Shown: positions 1 to 11,407 of the stretch, one piece after another
How positions within the stretch are numbered: the first letter of the stretch is position 1
Layout of the letters: the number at the start of each line of letters is the position of its first letter
From: Pseudomonadota bacterium
Lineage (GTDB): Bacteria > Pseudomonadota > Gammaproteobacteria > Burkholderiales > Burkholderiaceae_C
Length of the DNA stretch: 40,111 nucleotides
Assembly: GCA_030535425.1 (NCBI GenBank)
Contig: JAUNHQ010000017.1
Location: 1-40,111 of the forward strand
Reading direction: 5' to 3'
The notes under the pieces: generated by a model
Seen by the model: the letters and a program-made list of their open reading frames with translations, nothing else
Told to the model about the DNA's origin: nothing
Databases searched by the model: none
Position numbers and translations under genes: made by a program

Positions 1-2
1 TG

Positions 3-3854
<3,852 letters not shown>

Positions 3855-3889
3855 GGCTGAGTGCGCCGCGCCACAGGCGTGAACCCTTG

Positions 3890-3938
3890 GGCGCCCTTGC
3901 CGTCGCATGCATGCGCGGCAAGGGCGCTTTGTTTTTTA
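3890..3938 (+). terminator. Rho-independent terminator of rpoC
   Basis: A perfect 12-bp stem (GCGCCCTTGCCG at 3891-3902 with its complement at 3916-3927) is followed by TTTGTTTTTT (3928-3937). The loop is itself a 12-base palindrome (CGCATGCATGCG), so the hairpin can extend. It lies 37 bases after the rpoC stop and should end the rpoBC transcript. Confidence 0.92.
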
Positions 3939-4101
3939 GGTGGGGCTTGCCCGCACGGTTTATGGCCAGACCGCGGGCGCGCACCTTGTCAAAGAAAAGG
4001 CCGTGCCGCGCTGCAAGCAATGGCATGCTGCCATGCGATGGGCTTGTTGGGGCGCGATACTCTCCAGTCTTTGGCTCCAAGCCGTTTGCAGACTGCATGA
4101 C

Positions 4102-4686
4102 ATGCTGAATCTTCCACTTTGGTTCTGGGCGCTGCCCGCCTTGGCTTTTTTCTGGCTGGTGGGGGCTTACAACCGCCTGGTGCGCCTGCGCGCCGCCGTG
4201 GGCAAGGCCTTTGCGGCGCTGGACGAGCAACTGGTGCGCCAGCTGGTGTGGGTGCAAGGCTGCCTGCCCGAATCCATGCGCGGCGGTGCGGCCACCGCCC
4301 CCGTCGAGCTGCAAGACGAGGTCACCGCCGCCTGGGCGCGCCTGCAAGCGGCCAGCGACCAGTTTGCCGTGGTGCTGGCACAGGCGCGCGCCAAGCCCTT
4401 GGACGCCGCCGCCATGGCCAGCCTGGTGCTGGCGCACGAGGCCATGCGCACCGCCTGGAGCGGCGCGCTGACCCACGCCGTGCCGCCCGATGCCGTGCCT
4501 TCGCCCGAACGCCTGCAAGCGCGCTGGATGCGCCTGCTGCACCAGGCCATGCCCTTGCGCACGGCCTTCAACGACGCCGCCTCTGCCTACAACCAGGCCA
4601 TTGGCCAATTTCCTGCCTGGCTGCTGGCGCGGCTGGTGGGCTTTCGGCCAGCGGGCAGCTTGATGCGACTGGCTGACAAAGCTTGA
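4102..4686 (+). CDS. LemA-like membrane-anchored protein
   Basis: A 194-residue protein resembling the LemA family. One N-terminal hydrophobic segment (about residues 4-19) precedes a helical domain. LemA-type signatures are YNRLVRLRAAV near residue 25, and FNDAASAYNQAIGQFP followed by LLARLVGF near the C-terminus. LemA proteins are small inner-membrane proteins with a long alpha-helical body and no settled biochemical role. I chose the ATG at 4102 because it sits just before the membrane helix; the open frame extends upstream to 3940, but that part overlaps the region right after the rpoC terminator and looks non-coding. The family match is weaker than for canonical LemA because the usual IDVQLKRR-like stretch is altered (ALDEQLVRQ). 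The gene stands alone between the rpoC terminator and rsmB. Confidence 0.72.
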   Translation: MLNLPLWFWALPALAFFWLVGAYNRLVRLRAAVGKAFAALDEQLVRQLVWVQGCLPESMRGGAATAPVELQDEVTAAWARLQAASDQFAVVLAQARAKPLDAAAMASLVLAHEAMRTAWSGALTHAVPPDAVPSPERLQARWMRLLHQAMPLRTAFNDAASAYNQAIGQFPAWLLARLVGFRPAGSLMRLADKA

Positions 4687-4725
4687 TGGTTGCGAGGGAA
4701 TGGTCATGCCTCGGAAGGTAAAGTG

Positions 4726-4779
4726 AAAAACGGCATTTGCGCGCTCTGTATAATGTTTTTAAGCTATAAATAAAATAGC
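4726..4779 (+). repeat. Intergenic repeat copy A (type I)
   Basis: Blocks in order: AAAAA, GGCATTTGCGCGC, a variable middle, then the inverted repeat GCTATAAATAAAATAGC. It is one of seven related copies (others at 23228, 25966, 28184, 32075, 36126, 37371). It lies between the lemA-like gene and rsmB. A perfect TATAAT (4749-4754) occurs in the variable middle of this copy only, so it may have gained a promoter role for rsmB, but I see no matching -35 box. Confidence 0.8.
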
Positions 4780-4851
4780 ATTTATCTTCTCTGTTCCTGC
4801 CTCGCCAAGCGCACGGCGCGCGCCAAGGTGTGTGCAGGCTGTGCCCCCGTC

Positions 4852-6192
4852 ATGTCAGTGTCTGACCATATTTCGGCTCCTTCCGTGGTGCCTTTGTGGC
4901 GCCAGCTTCAGGCTGCGGCGCGCCTGTTGTGCGGCGTGCGTGAAGGGCGCTCGCTCACCCCTCAGCTGGAGGCGGTGGACACCGCCTTGCGCCCTGGCGC
5001 GCAGGCATTGTCCTTTCACGCACTGCGCTGGCTGGGGCTGGCGCAGGGTTTGCGCGAACGCCTGGCCGCACGGCGTCCGCCCGCAGCGGTGGATGCCCTG
5101 CTTTGCACTGCCCTGGCCTTGCTGGCACCCGAAGGGCCGTTGGCCTATCCGCCGTTTACCCTGGTGGATCAAGCGGTGGAGGCCGCCAAACGCGATAAGG
5201 CTCTGCGTGCGCATGCTGCCCTGGTCAACGCCTGCCTGCGGCGATTTCTGCGCGAGCAGGCCAGCTTGATGGCTGCTGTGCGTCAGACCGACGAGGTGGC
5301 GCGTTGGAACCACCCGCGCTGGTGGATCGAACGCTTGCGCCGCGACCATCCTCAGCACTGGCAAGCCATCTTGCAAGCTGCGCAGGGGCACCCACCCATG
5401 GTGCTGCGCGTGAATGTGCAGCGCATCGGCGTGGCCGATTTCATGGCCCAACTGGCGCAGGCAGGCATGCCCGCCACGGCGCTGGGCGGCGCGGCTGTGC
5501 AACTGGACAAGCCGTGTCCTGTGACGCAACTGCCAGGCTTTGCCGATGGCTGGGTGGCCGTGCAATCGGCCAGCGCGCAGATGGCAGCGCCGCTGCTGCT
5601 GGATGGCTTGCCCGCAGCCGCCCCGCGCGTGCTCGATGCCTGCGCCGCCCCGGGCGGCAAGACCGCCCACCTGCTGGCGCTGCGCCCGAGGGCGCAGGTG
5701 CTGGCGCTGGAGGTGGACTCCACGCGCGCGCCGCGTATCGGTCAGAACCTGGCGCGCCTGGGCGTGCAAGCCGATGTGCGCGTGGCCGATGCCGCGCGGC
5801 CAGCGCAATGGTGGCGAGGTGAGCGCTATGACGCCATCTTGCTTGACGCGCCATGCAGCGCCTCTGGCATCACAGCCCGCCACCCAGATGTGCGCTGGCT
5901 GCGGCGCGAGGCCGATATTGCCCAACTGGCCGCTGCGCAGGACGCGCTGCTGCATGCACTGTGGCCACTGCTGCTGCCCGGCGGGCGGCTGCTGTACTGC
6001 ACCTGCTCGGTGTTCAGGCAGGAAGGCAGCGAACGCATACAAATGTTTGCTGCACACCACGCCGATGCGGTGTTGCTGCCTTCGCCAGGCCATTTGCTGC
6101 CTGGTCTGGATGGCAGTGCCGCTGCGCTTGGCGACAATGCAGGCCGTGACGATGGTTTTTATTACGCATTGCTGGACAAGCGCGGCGCTTAG
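4852..6192 (+). CDS. rsmB: 16S rRNA (cytosine(967)-C(5))-methyltransferase RsmB
   Basis: RsmB methylates C967 of 16S rRNA using S-adenosylmethionine. The 446-residue product has an N-terminal NusB-like RNA-binding domain (about residues 15-150) and a C-terminal NOL1/NOP2/Sun Rossmann domain. Visible motifs are the SAM-binding DACAAPGGKTAHLL starting at Asp262, the nucleophile motif LLDAPCSASG with Cys335, and the second catalytic cysteine Cys385 in YCTCSVF. I chose the ATG at 4852; a GTG at 4828 would add eight residues. The last 41 bases overlap the proposed start of the DUF4390 gene. Its position before DUF4390 and ntrYX-like genes matches the order known from other Burkholderiales. Confidence 0.94.
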   Translation: MSVSDHISAPSVVPLWRQLQAAARLLCGVREGRSLTPQLEAVDTALRPGAQALSFHALRWLGLAQGLRERLAARRPPAAVDALLCTALALLAPEGPLAYPPFTLVDQAVEAAKRDKALRAHAALVNACLRRFLREQASLMAAVRQTDEVARWNHPRWWIERLRRDHPQHWQAILQAAQGHPPMVLRVNVQRIGVADFMAQLAQAGMPATALGGAAVQLDKPCPVTQLPGFADGWVAVQSASAQMAAPLLLDGLPAAAPRVLDACAAPGGKTAHLLALRPRAQVLALEVDSTRAPRIGQNLARLGVQADVRVADAARPAQWWRGERYDAILLDAPCSASGITARHPDVRWLRREADIAQLAAAQDALLHALWPLLLPGGRLLYCTCSVFRQEGSERIQMFAAHHADAVLLPSPGHLLPGLDGSAAALGDNAGRDDGFYYALLDKRGA

Positions 6193-6793
6193 GCGCGCGC
6201 TGGGCAGGGCAGGGCTGGCCGTGGCCTTGCTGCTGTGTGGCCTGCTGGCGCTGCCCGCTGCCCGTGCGCAGCACGCTGCGTTGGATACCTTGCGCGTGGA
6301 GCGCACCGAGGATGGCCTGTTTTTGACCGCGAAGGTGGACTTTGATCTGCCCGCCGTGGTGCAGGATGCGCTGCACAAGGGCATTCCCATCTACTTCGTG
6401 GCCGAGGCCGATGTGCTGCGCGAGCGCTGGTACTGGTACGACAGCCAGGTCAGCCAGGCCCGGCGCTACATGCGCGTGGCCTATCAGCCGCTTACGCGCC
6501 GCTGGCGCTTGAACACCTCGCCCGAGCCGCTGTCCAACGCTGGCTTGGGCGTGAGCCTGACACAGCACTACGACACTCTGGATGAAGCCCTGGCCGCTGT
6601 CAGTCGCATTCCACGCTGGCGCATCGCTACGGCACAGGATCTGCAAGGCAATGGCAGGCAGATCTTGCGCTTTCGCTTCCGGCTGGACGCCAGTCAGTTG
6701 CCGCGTACCCTGCAGGTCGGCGCGGTGGGCCAGGCCGACTGGGTGGTGGCGGTGGAGCGGCGTATTGACCTCACGCAGGAGGGCGGGCCGTGA
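6152..6793 (+). CDS. DUF4390 domain-containing secreted protein
   Basis: A 213-residue protein with a hydrophobic signal segment (about residues 16-38, ending in LPAARAQ, a good signal-peptidase I site). The mature part contains the DUF4390 signature: a beta-rich start with RTEDGLFLTAKVDFDLP, then FVAEADVLRERWYW, and YQPLTRRWRLNT. The function of the family is unknown. The start lies inside the 3' end of rsmB in another frame; in-frame alternatives are ATG 6137 and GTG 6146. The TGA stop overlaps the GTG start of the histidine kinase gene by four bases (GTGA), so the two are probably translationally coupled. Constant pairing with an NtrY-type kinase suggests a periplasmic partner of that sensor, but this is inference. 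Confidence 0.85.
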   Translation: MVFITHCWTSAALRRALGRAGLAVALLLCGLLALPAARAQHAALDTLRVERTEDGLFLTAKVDFDLPAVVQDALHKGIPIYFVAEADVLRERWYWYDSQVSQARRYMRVAYQPLTRRWRLNTSPEPLSNAGLGVSLTQHYDTLDEALAAVSRIPRWRIATAQDLQGNGRQILRFRFRLDASQLPRTLQVGAVGQADWVVAVERRIDLTQEGGP

Positions 6794-9081
6794 CGGCCGC
6801 CGCCGTACACACGGGCCCGGCCTCGCGCCATGCCATGCGGCGCTGGGTGCTGTGGCTGGCCATCGCGGCGCTGGTGGGGATCGGGCTGATTCTGGTTTTT
6901 CTGCTGGCACAGGCCACCAATAACCGACTGCTCTACGAGCGCCACTACGCACGGCTGTTTGCCGTCAACGTGGTGGTGGCGGTGGTGCTGGCGCTGGTGA
7001 TCGCCTGGGGCATCTACCGCCTGCTTTCGCGCCTGCGGCGTGGCAAGTTCGGCAGCCGCCTGCTCATCAAGCTGGCCGCCATCTTCGGTCTGGTGGGCGT
7101 GCTGCCCGGGCTGTTGATCTACGTGGTGTCTTACCAATTCGTCTCCCGTTCCATCGAGTCGTGGTTCGACGTCAAGGTAGAGGGCGCGTTGGAGTCGGGC
7201 CTCACCCTGGCTCGCACTTCGCTGGAGACCCAGGCGCGCGACTTTGGCAACCAGTTGCGCACAGCCAGCGCCGCGCTGGCGGGGCGCTCCGATGCAACGG
7301 CGTCATTGGCGCTGGAGCAAATACGCACCCAGCTGGGGGCGACCGATGTCACGCTATGGAGCGGCTCAGGTCAGCTGATTGCGGGCACTGGGCAATCACG
7401 CTTTGAGCTGGCCCCTGAGCGTCCCAGTGGCACCATGCTGCGCGGCCTGCGTGAGCAAGGCGTGGCCACACAGATCGAAGGCCTGGATGAGGCCAATGCC
7501 ACTCCGGGCGGCACGCCTCCGGCCGCCCGCATCCGCGCCCTGGTGGCGGTACGCCCCAGCGCCATAGGCCTGGTGGACGAGCAGCGGCTGCTGCAAGCTG
7601 TGCTGCCTTTGCCCAGCACGCTCGTGGCCCATGCCCTGGCTGTGCAAGAGGCCAACCGGGAATACCAGGAACGTGCCCTGGGACGCGACGGTCTGCGCCG
7701 CATGTACATCGGCACACTCACGCTCAGTCTGTTTCTGGCTGTCTTTGGTGCCGTATTGCTGGCCGTGGTGCTGGGCAAGCAATTGGCCACACCGCTGCTC
7801 ATGATTGCCGATGGTATGCGTCAGGTGGCCGCAGGCGATTTGCGTCCCAAGCTCGTGCTGCCTGGTAAAGACGAACTGGTGGGGCTGACACGCTCTTTTG
7901 CCGACATGACGCAGCAACTGGCCGACGCCCGCGCTGCTGTGGACGCCAGCATGCACGCCGTGGATGCGGCGCGCGCTCACCTGCAAACCATCCTCGACAA
8001 TCTCACGGCCGGTGTCATCGTGCTCGACCGGGAGGGCGTCATCCAGTCTTCCAACCCTGGTGCGACGCGCATTCTGCGTGTGCCCCTGGCGGCCAGCGCA
8101 GGGCGACCACTGGGTGCGCTGCCTGCGCTCGAAGGTTTTGCAGCCGAGGTGCAGGCGCAGTTTGCCGCGTTTGAGGGCGAGCGCCAGGAACATGGTCTGG
8201 AGCATTGGCAGAAGTCCTTCGAGCTGTACGGCCATGCCGGTGGCGGCGTGGCGGCCGAAGCGGTATCTCTGGTCGCACGAGGCGCTGCGCTGCCTAGCGG
8301 CTTTCGCTTGTTGGTGTTCGACGACATATCCGAAATCGTCTCTGCCCAGCGTGCCCAGGCCTGGGGTGATGTGGCGCGCCGCCTGGCGCACGAAATCAAA
8401 AATCCGCTCACACCCATTCAGCTGTCGGCAGAGCGGCTGGAGCACAAGCTGGCCGCCAAACTGGTCGACGCCGACCGCGCGCTGCTTGTGAAGTCGGTGC
8501 GAACCATCGTCGATCAGGTCGCGGCCATGCAGCGTCTGGTCAATGAATTCCGCGACTATGCACGCTTGCCCACGGCCCAGCTCAAACCGCTTGATCTGAA
8601 CGAGCTCATCAGCGAAGTGCTGCATTTGTACGCCGGCGCTGTGGAAGGCGAGAGTGGGCGGCCCGCACCCCTGGCCGTCGAATGCGACCCCGCCTGCCCG
8701 CTGATCATGGGCGACGCTCAGCAACTGCGGCAGGTCATCCATAACCTCGTGCAAAACGCGCTCGACGCTACGGGCGAGGCAGCCGCTGGCAGCGGTGCCA
8801 GCGTCATCCTGCGCACCCAGTGGCTGACGGGCGCCAAGCGTGTGCGCATGAGCGTCGTTGACCATGGCCCCGGCTTTCCCGACGCCATCCTCAAGCGCGT
8901 CTTTGAACCCTATGTGACGACCAAGGCCAAGGGTACGGGCCTTGGCCTGGCTGTGGTCAAGAAAATCGCCGAGGAGCATGGCGCCCGTATCGATGTATCC
9001 AATCGCATCGACCATGGCAAAGTCCTGGGCGCGCAGGTATCGTTATCATTTGAGCCAGCACCTCAAGTGCTATCAATCTAA
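6790..9081 (+). CDS. NtrY-like sensor histidine kinase
   Basis: A 763-residue membrane sensor kinase. N-terminal membrane helices (about residues 15-40, 55-75 and 90-115) precede a periplasmic sensor region, a further helix near residue 305-330, a HAMP linker, a PAS domain (about 390-500), a HisKA domain with the phospho-acceptor His534 in HEIKNPLTPIQLSAERL, and a HATPase domain ending in the GTGLGLAVVKK box. This layout is that of NtrY, which works with NtrX in nitrogen or redox sensing. It starts with GTG overlapping the DUF4390 stop and ends 27 bases before the response regulator gene, so the genes form one operon. The actual stimulus cannot be read from sequence. Confidence 0.92.
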   Translation: MTAAAVHTGPASRHAMRRWVLWLAIAALVGIGLILVFLLAQATNNRLLYERHYARLFAVNVVVAVVLALVIAWGIYRLLSRLRRGKFGSRLLIKLAAIFGLVGVLPGLLIYVVSYQFVSRSIESWFDVKVEGALESGLTLARTSLETQARDFGNQLRTASAALAGRSDATASLALEQIRTQLGATDVTLWSGSGQLIAGTGQSRFELAPERPSGTMLRGLREQGVATQIEGLDEANATPGGTPPAARIRALVAVRPSAIGLVDEQRLLQAVLPLPSTLVAHALAVQEANREYQERALGRDGLRRMYIGTLTLSLFLAVFGAVLLAVVLGKQLATPLLMIADGMRQVAAGDLRPKLVLPGKDELVGLTRSFADMTQQLADARAAVDASMHAVDAARAHLQTILDNLTAGVIVLDREGVIQSSNPGATRILRVPLAASAGRPLGALPALEGFAAEVQAQFAAFEGERQEHGLEHWQKSFELYGHAGGGVAAEAVSLVARGAALPSGFRLLVFDDISEIVSAQRAQAWGDVARRLAHEIKNPLTPIQLSAERLEHKLAAKLVDADRALLVKSVRTIVDQVAAMQRLVNEFRDYARLPTAQLKPLDLNELISEVLHLYAGAVEGESGRPAPLAVECDPACPLIMGDAQQLRQVIHNLVQNALDATGEAAAGSGASVILRTQWLTGAKRVRMSVVDHGPGFPDAILKRVFEPYVTTKAKGTGLGLAVVKKIAEEHGARIDVSNRIDHGKVLGAQVSLSFEPAPQVLSI

Positions 9082-9108
9082 TAACATAGGAAGGAACCTT
9101 TTCGCGAC

Positions 9109-9816
9109 ATGGCCAATATCCTGGTGGTTGACGACGAACTCGGCATACGGGATCTGCTGTTTGAGATCCTGAACGATGAGGGGCACACCGTCGAGCTGGC
9201 AGAAAATGCCGCCCAGGCTCGTGCCGCCCGGCAAGCTGGCCAGCCCGATCTGGTTCTGCTCGACATCTGGATGCCCGATACCGATGGCGTAACCCTGCTC
9301 AAAGAATGGCGCAGTGGCGGTCTGTTGACCATGCCCGTCATCATGATGAGTGGTCATGCCACCATTGACACAGCGGTGGAAGCTACCCGCATCGGCGCGC
9401 AGTCTTTTCTTGAAAAGCCCATCACGCTGCAAAAACTGCTCAAAGCGGTTCAGCACGCGCTGACCCGTGAGTCGCCGCCGTCAGCCATGGATGCGGCCAA
9501 AGGCAGTGAAGTGGTCGCATCTGTCAGCGTGAGTGAATTGACCGTAGAGGCCGCCATGACAGGCGGGCAGGCATTGCCTGTCAGCGTGGATTTGAGTCCC
9601 CAGGGGCAGCAGACCTTCGAGCTTGATAAGCCCCTGCGCGAAGCACGTGACCTGTTTGAAAAAGCCTATTTTGAATACCACCTTGTCCGAGAAGGCGGAT
9701 CCATGACCCGCATGGCTGAAAAAACAGGTCTGGAGCGCACTCATCTGTATCGCAAGCTCAAGCAACTTGGCGTGGACTTGGTGCGCGGTCGACGCAATGC
9801 CAACAACGGAAGTTGA
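9109..9816 (+). CDS. NtrX-like response regulator without AAA+ domain
   Basis: A 235-residue regulator with a receiver domain (residues 1-120; phospho-acceptor Asp52 in LVLLDIWMPDTDG, Lys in the EKPITL loop) and a C-terminal Fis-type helix-turn-helix (about 190-230, containing MTRMAEKTGLERTHLYRKLKQLG). Classical NtrX has an AAA+ sigma-54 activator domain between these parts; here there is only a linker of about 65 residues. It therefore resembles a short receiver-plus-HTH regulator and should not contact sigma-54 in the usual way. A GGAAGG Shine-Dalgarno precedes the ATG. It is the cognate partner of the kinase immediately upstream. Its stop codon lies inside the tRNA-Phe promoter region. Confidence 0.92.
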   Translation: MANILVVDDELGIRDLLFEILNDEGHTVELAENAAQARAARQAGQPDLVLLDIWMPDTDGVTLLKEWRSGGLLTMPVIMMSGHATIDTAVEATRIGAQSFLEKPITLQKLLKAVQHALTRESPPSAMDAAKGSEVVASVSVSELTVEAAMTGGQALPVSVDLSPQGQQTFELDKPLREARDLFEKAYFEYHLVREGGSMTRMAEKTGLERTHLYRKLKQLGVDLVRGRRNANNGS

Positions 9817-9840
9817 TCAGCTTTGGTTCATGCTATAATT
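9812..9840 (+). promoter_or_regulatory. Promoter of tRNA-Phe
   Basis: A perfect -10 TATAAT (9834-9839) is preceded by TGC, giving an extended -10. A -35-like TTGATC lies at 9813-9818 with a short 15-base spacer. Transcription would begin a few bases before the tRNA. The -35 overlaps the stop codon of the upstream regulator gene. Confidence 0.7.
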
Positions 9841-9851
9841 TTCGACTTGTC

Positions 9852-9927
9852 GGCCTGGTAGCTCAGTTGGTAGAGCAGCGGATTGAAAATCCGCGTGTCG
9901 GTGGTTCGATTCCGCCCCAGGCCACCA
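9852..9927 (+). tRNA. tRNA-Phe (GAA), CCA encoded
   Basis: A 76-base cloverleaf. The acceptor stem GGCCTGG (9852-9858) pairs with CCAGGCC (9917-9923). The D arm contains AGCTCAGTTGGTAGAGC. The anticodon stem is GCGGA/TCCGC around the loop TTGAAAA, which gives anticodon GAA for phenylalanine. The T loop is GGTTCGATTCC-type. The discriminator is A and the CCA end is encoded (9925-9927). Confidence 0.97.
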
Positions 9928-9935
9928 AATACAAG

Positions 9936-9966
9936 CGCCCAACTGCTCTGCGGTTGGGCGTTTTTC
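9936..9966 (+). terminator. Rho-independent terminator of tRNA-Phe
   Basis: An 8-bp stem CGCCCAAC (9936-9943) pairs with GTTGGGCG (9953-9960), followed by TTTTTC. It starts nine bases after the tRNA CCA end. Confidence 0.88.
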
Positions 9967-10065
9967 TTTGTGCGCTCCGCACGCTACGCGGGGGTGCGCG
10001 TCGTTTCACGTGTGTCGGAACCTATGCGCGCGTGCCGCAAATCTGGCTCGTTTCCAAAACTGCGC

Positions 10066-10215
10066 TAAGACGTGTTCACACTACTCTTTATTCCGTGTCC
10101 TTTGCCCCCTGATGTCCAGTCCAGGCATGTTGTACATCAGCCAAGACCAATTCAAACGCATCCGCCACCTGCTGCCCCTGCCTCGCGGCAATGTGCGCAT
10201 CAGCCACTTTCGCTT
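10066..10215 (+). mobile_element. Remnant of an IS5-family element (left end only)
   Basis: From the ATG at 10127 (or 10112) the frame reads MLYISQDQFKRIRHLLP followed by LPRGNVRISH. This matches the start of IS5-family transposases, where a (Q/E)QF-R-I-R-LLP block and RGNV are typical. The homology stops at about 10207, just before the IS3-family left end, and the frame runs into a stop at 10235 inside that element. AAGACGTGTTCACAC at about 10067 resembles an IS5-type terminal repeat and would mark the original left end. No right half exists in the window. The remnant is non-functional. The family call is from recall of motifs and was not checked by a search. Confidence 0.6.
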
Positions 10216-10278
10216 TGAAGCCACCTTGAAATCTTGAGCCACGCGGAAGTAGAGAATTTCTTACAACGGAGTCTCTAC

Positions 10279-10545
10279 ATGAAGAAATCCAGGTTCAGTG
10301 AAAGCCAGATCGTTGGCATCCTCAAGGAGGTCGAGCTTGGTGCGAAGGTTGGCGAGACATGCACAAAGCATGGCATCAGAGAGCCGACCTACTACAAGTG
10401 CAAGAGCCAGTTCTCGGGCATGACGGTTTCGCGCCTGGCCCAGTTGCGCGAATTGCAAAGCGAGAACGCCAGACTCAAGCGCATGCACGCCGATCTGGCC
10501 CTGATGCACAGTGCCCTGAAGGATGTCGTTGACCGAAAGCTCTGA
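10279..10545 (+). CDS. IS3-family transposase OrfA
   Basis: An 88-residue protein with a helix-turn-helix (about residues 8-45: [17 protein letters not shown] then [13 protein letters not shown]) that binds the IS ends, followed by a leucine-zipper-like helix ([20 protein letters not shown]) for multimerisation. A CGGAG Shine-Dalgarno precedes the ATG. The last codons contain CGAAAGC (10534-10540), an A-AAG slippery site. A -1 shift there would enter the orfB frame (PKALTPERC...) and make the OrfAB transposase, as usual in IS3 elements. The usual Trp in YYKW is Cys here. Confidence 0.9.
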   Translation: MKKSRFSESQIVGILKEVELGAKVGETCTKHGIREPTYYKCKSQFSGMTVSRLAQLRELQSENARLKRMHADLALMHSALKDVVDRKL

Positions 10546-10562
10546 CCCCGGAGCGTTGCCAG

Positions 10563-11375
10563 ATGGTCGTTCGAAGTCTGATGGCCGAGCACGGCATGAG
10601 CCAGCGCAGGGCGTGCATCGCCAGTGGCATTTCCCGCTCCACGCTGCGCTATCGGCCCGTGCCAGGCGACGACTCCGGGGTGATCGAATTCGTTCAAAAT
10701 CACATGGCACTCAATCCTCGCCATGGCTTCGGTCTGCTGCATGCCAGCGCCCGTCATCAGGGCAAGCCTTGGGGCAAGACGGTGCTGTGGCGCGTGTACT
10801 GCGAGTTGCGGTTGAACCTGCCACGCTGGGGCAAGAAGCGTCTGCCTGCGTGCATCAAGCAACCTCTGGAGGCTGCGAATATGCCCAACCGCGGCTGGAG
10901 TTGTGACTTCATGTCCGACGCGCTGTGGTCAGGCCGCAGATTCAGAACCTTCAACGTCATCGACGAATTCAACCGCGAAGGCCTGCGCATCGAGATCGAC
11001 AGCAGTTTGCCGGCAGCGCGGGTCATCCGGGCCTTGAACGAGTTGGTCGAGGTGAGCGGTGCGCCGCTGTCGATTCGCCTGGACAACGGGCCAGAGTTCA
11101 TCGCCAACACGCTGGCCGAATGGGCGCAGAGCAAGGGCATTGCCCTCAATCACATCCAGCCTGGCAAGCCCACGCAGAACGCCTACATGGAGAGATTCAA
11201 CAAGACTTACCGCACCGAGGTGCTGGACTGCTATGTCTTCGAGTCTCTGCAGGAGGTACGTGACATGACAGCCGACTGGCTGCACCGATACAACCACCAC
11301 CGCCCGCATGAATCATTGGGCAGCATCCCACCGCTCGAATACCGTGTGAAGCAATTCCCTAACCTCTACTTCTGA
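10563..11375 (+). CDS. IS3-family transposase OrfB (DDE integrase core)
   Basis: A 270-residue rve-type integrase, in the -1 frame relative to OrfA. It starts with an HTH_21-like part ([20 protein letters not shown]). The catalytic triad is visible: Asp in [11 protein letters not shown], Asp in RLDNGPEF, and Glu in [16 protein letters not shown]. The C-terminal [12 protein letters not shown] block is typical of the family. Translation is expected mainly as an OrfAB fusion by frameshifting, since the ATG at 10563 has no clear ribosome-binding site. The stop codon lies in the right inverted repeat. No internal stop or frameshift is seen, so the element looks intact. Confidence 0.92.
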   Translation: MVVRSLMAEHGMSQRRACIASGISRSTLRYRPVPGDDSGVIEFVQNHMALNPRHGFGLLHASARHQGKPWGKTVLWRVYCELRLNLPRWGKKRLPACIKQPLEAANMPNRGWSCDFMSDALWSGRRFRTFNVIDEFNREGLRIEIDSSLPAARVIRALNELVEVSGAPLSIRLDNGPEFIANTLAEWAQSKGIALNHIQPGKPTQNAYMERFNKTYRTEVLDCYVFESLQEVRDMTADWLHRYNHHRPHESLGSIPPLEYRVKQFPNLYF

Positions 11376-11407
11376 ATGGTTCAGGAAATCGAGGTGGCTT
11401 CAAAGTT

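Larger units (their letters stand above)
10216..11402 (+). mobile_element. Complete IS3-family insertion sequence (1187 bp)
   Basis: The element begins TGAAGCC and ends GGCTTCA. The terminal inverted repeats (10216-10254 and 11364-11402) match at 31 of 39 positions by hand alignment, ending inward at GAAGTAGAG. It carries the two overlapping-frame genes usual for IS3: orfA (HTH) and orfB (DDE integrase). No 3-5 bp target duplication is seen: the left flank is CTT and the right flank AAG, which only extends the inverted repeat. The right end lies five bases past the mrcA stop codon. Protein style suggests the IS407/IS51-like part of the family, without certainty. Confidence 0.92.

Noticed and set aside
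4749-4754. TATAAT in repeat copy A as a general promoter function of the repeat
   Set aside because: The hexamer is absent from the other six copies and no -35 box is at the right distance, so it is not a shared feature of the family.
4855-6390. A 511-codon minus-strand frame over rsmB
   Set aside because: It is a shadow of rsmB and the DUF4390 gene; the composition is low in complexity and no family is recognisable.
7396-9015. A 539-codon open frame on the minus strand
   Set aside because: It is fully antisense to the NtrY-like kinase, whose domains and motifs are clear. Long antisense frames are common in G+C-rich genes, and its translation matches no family.
9852-9927. tRNA-Phe as an attachment site for an integrated island
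   Set aside because: I found no second copy of the tRNA 3' end in the window and no integrase gene next to it; only insertion sequences follow.
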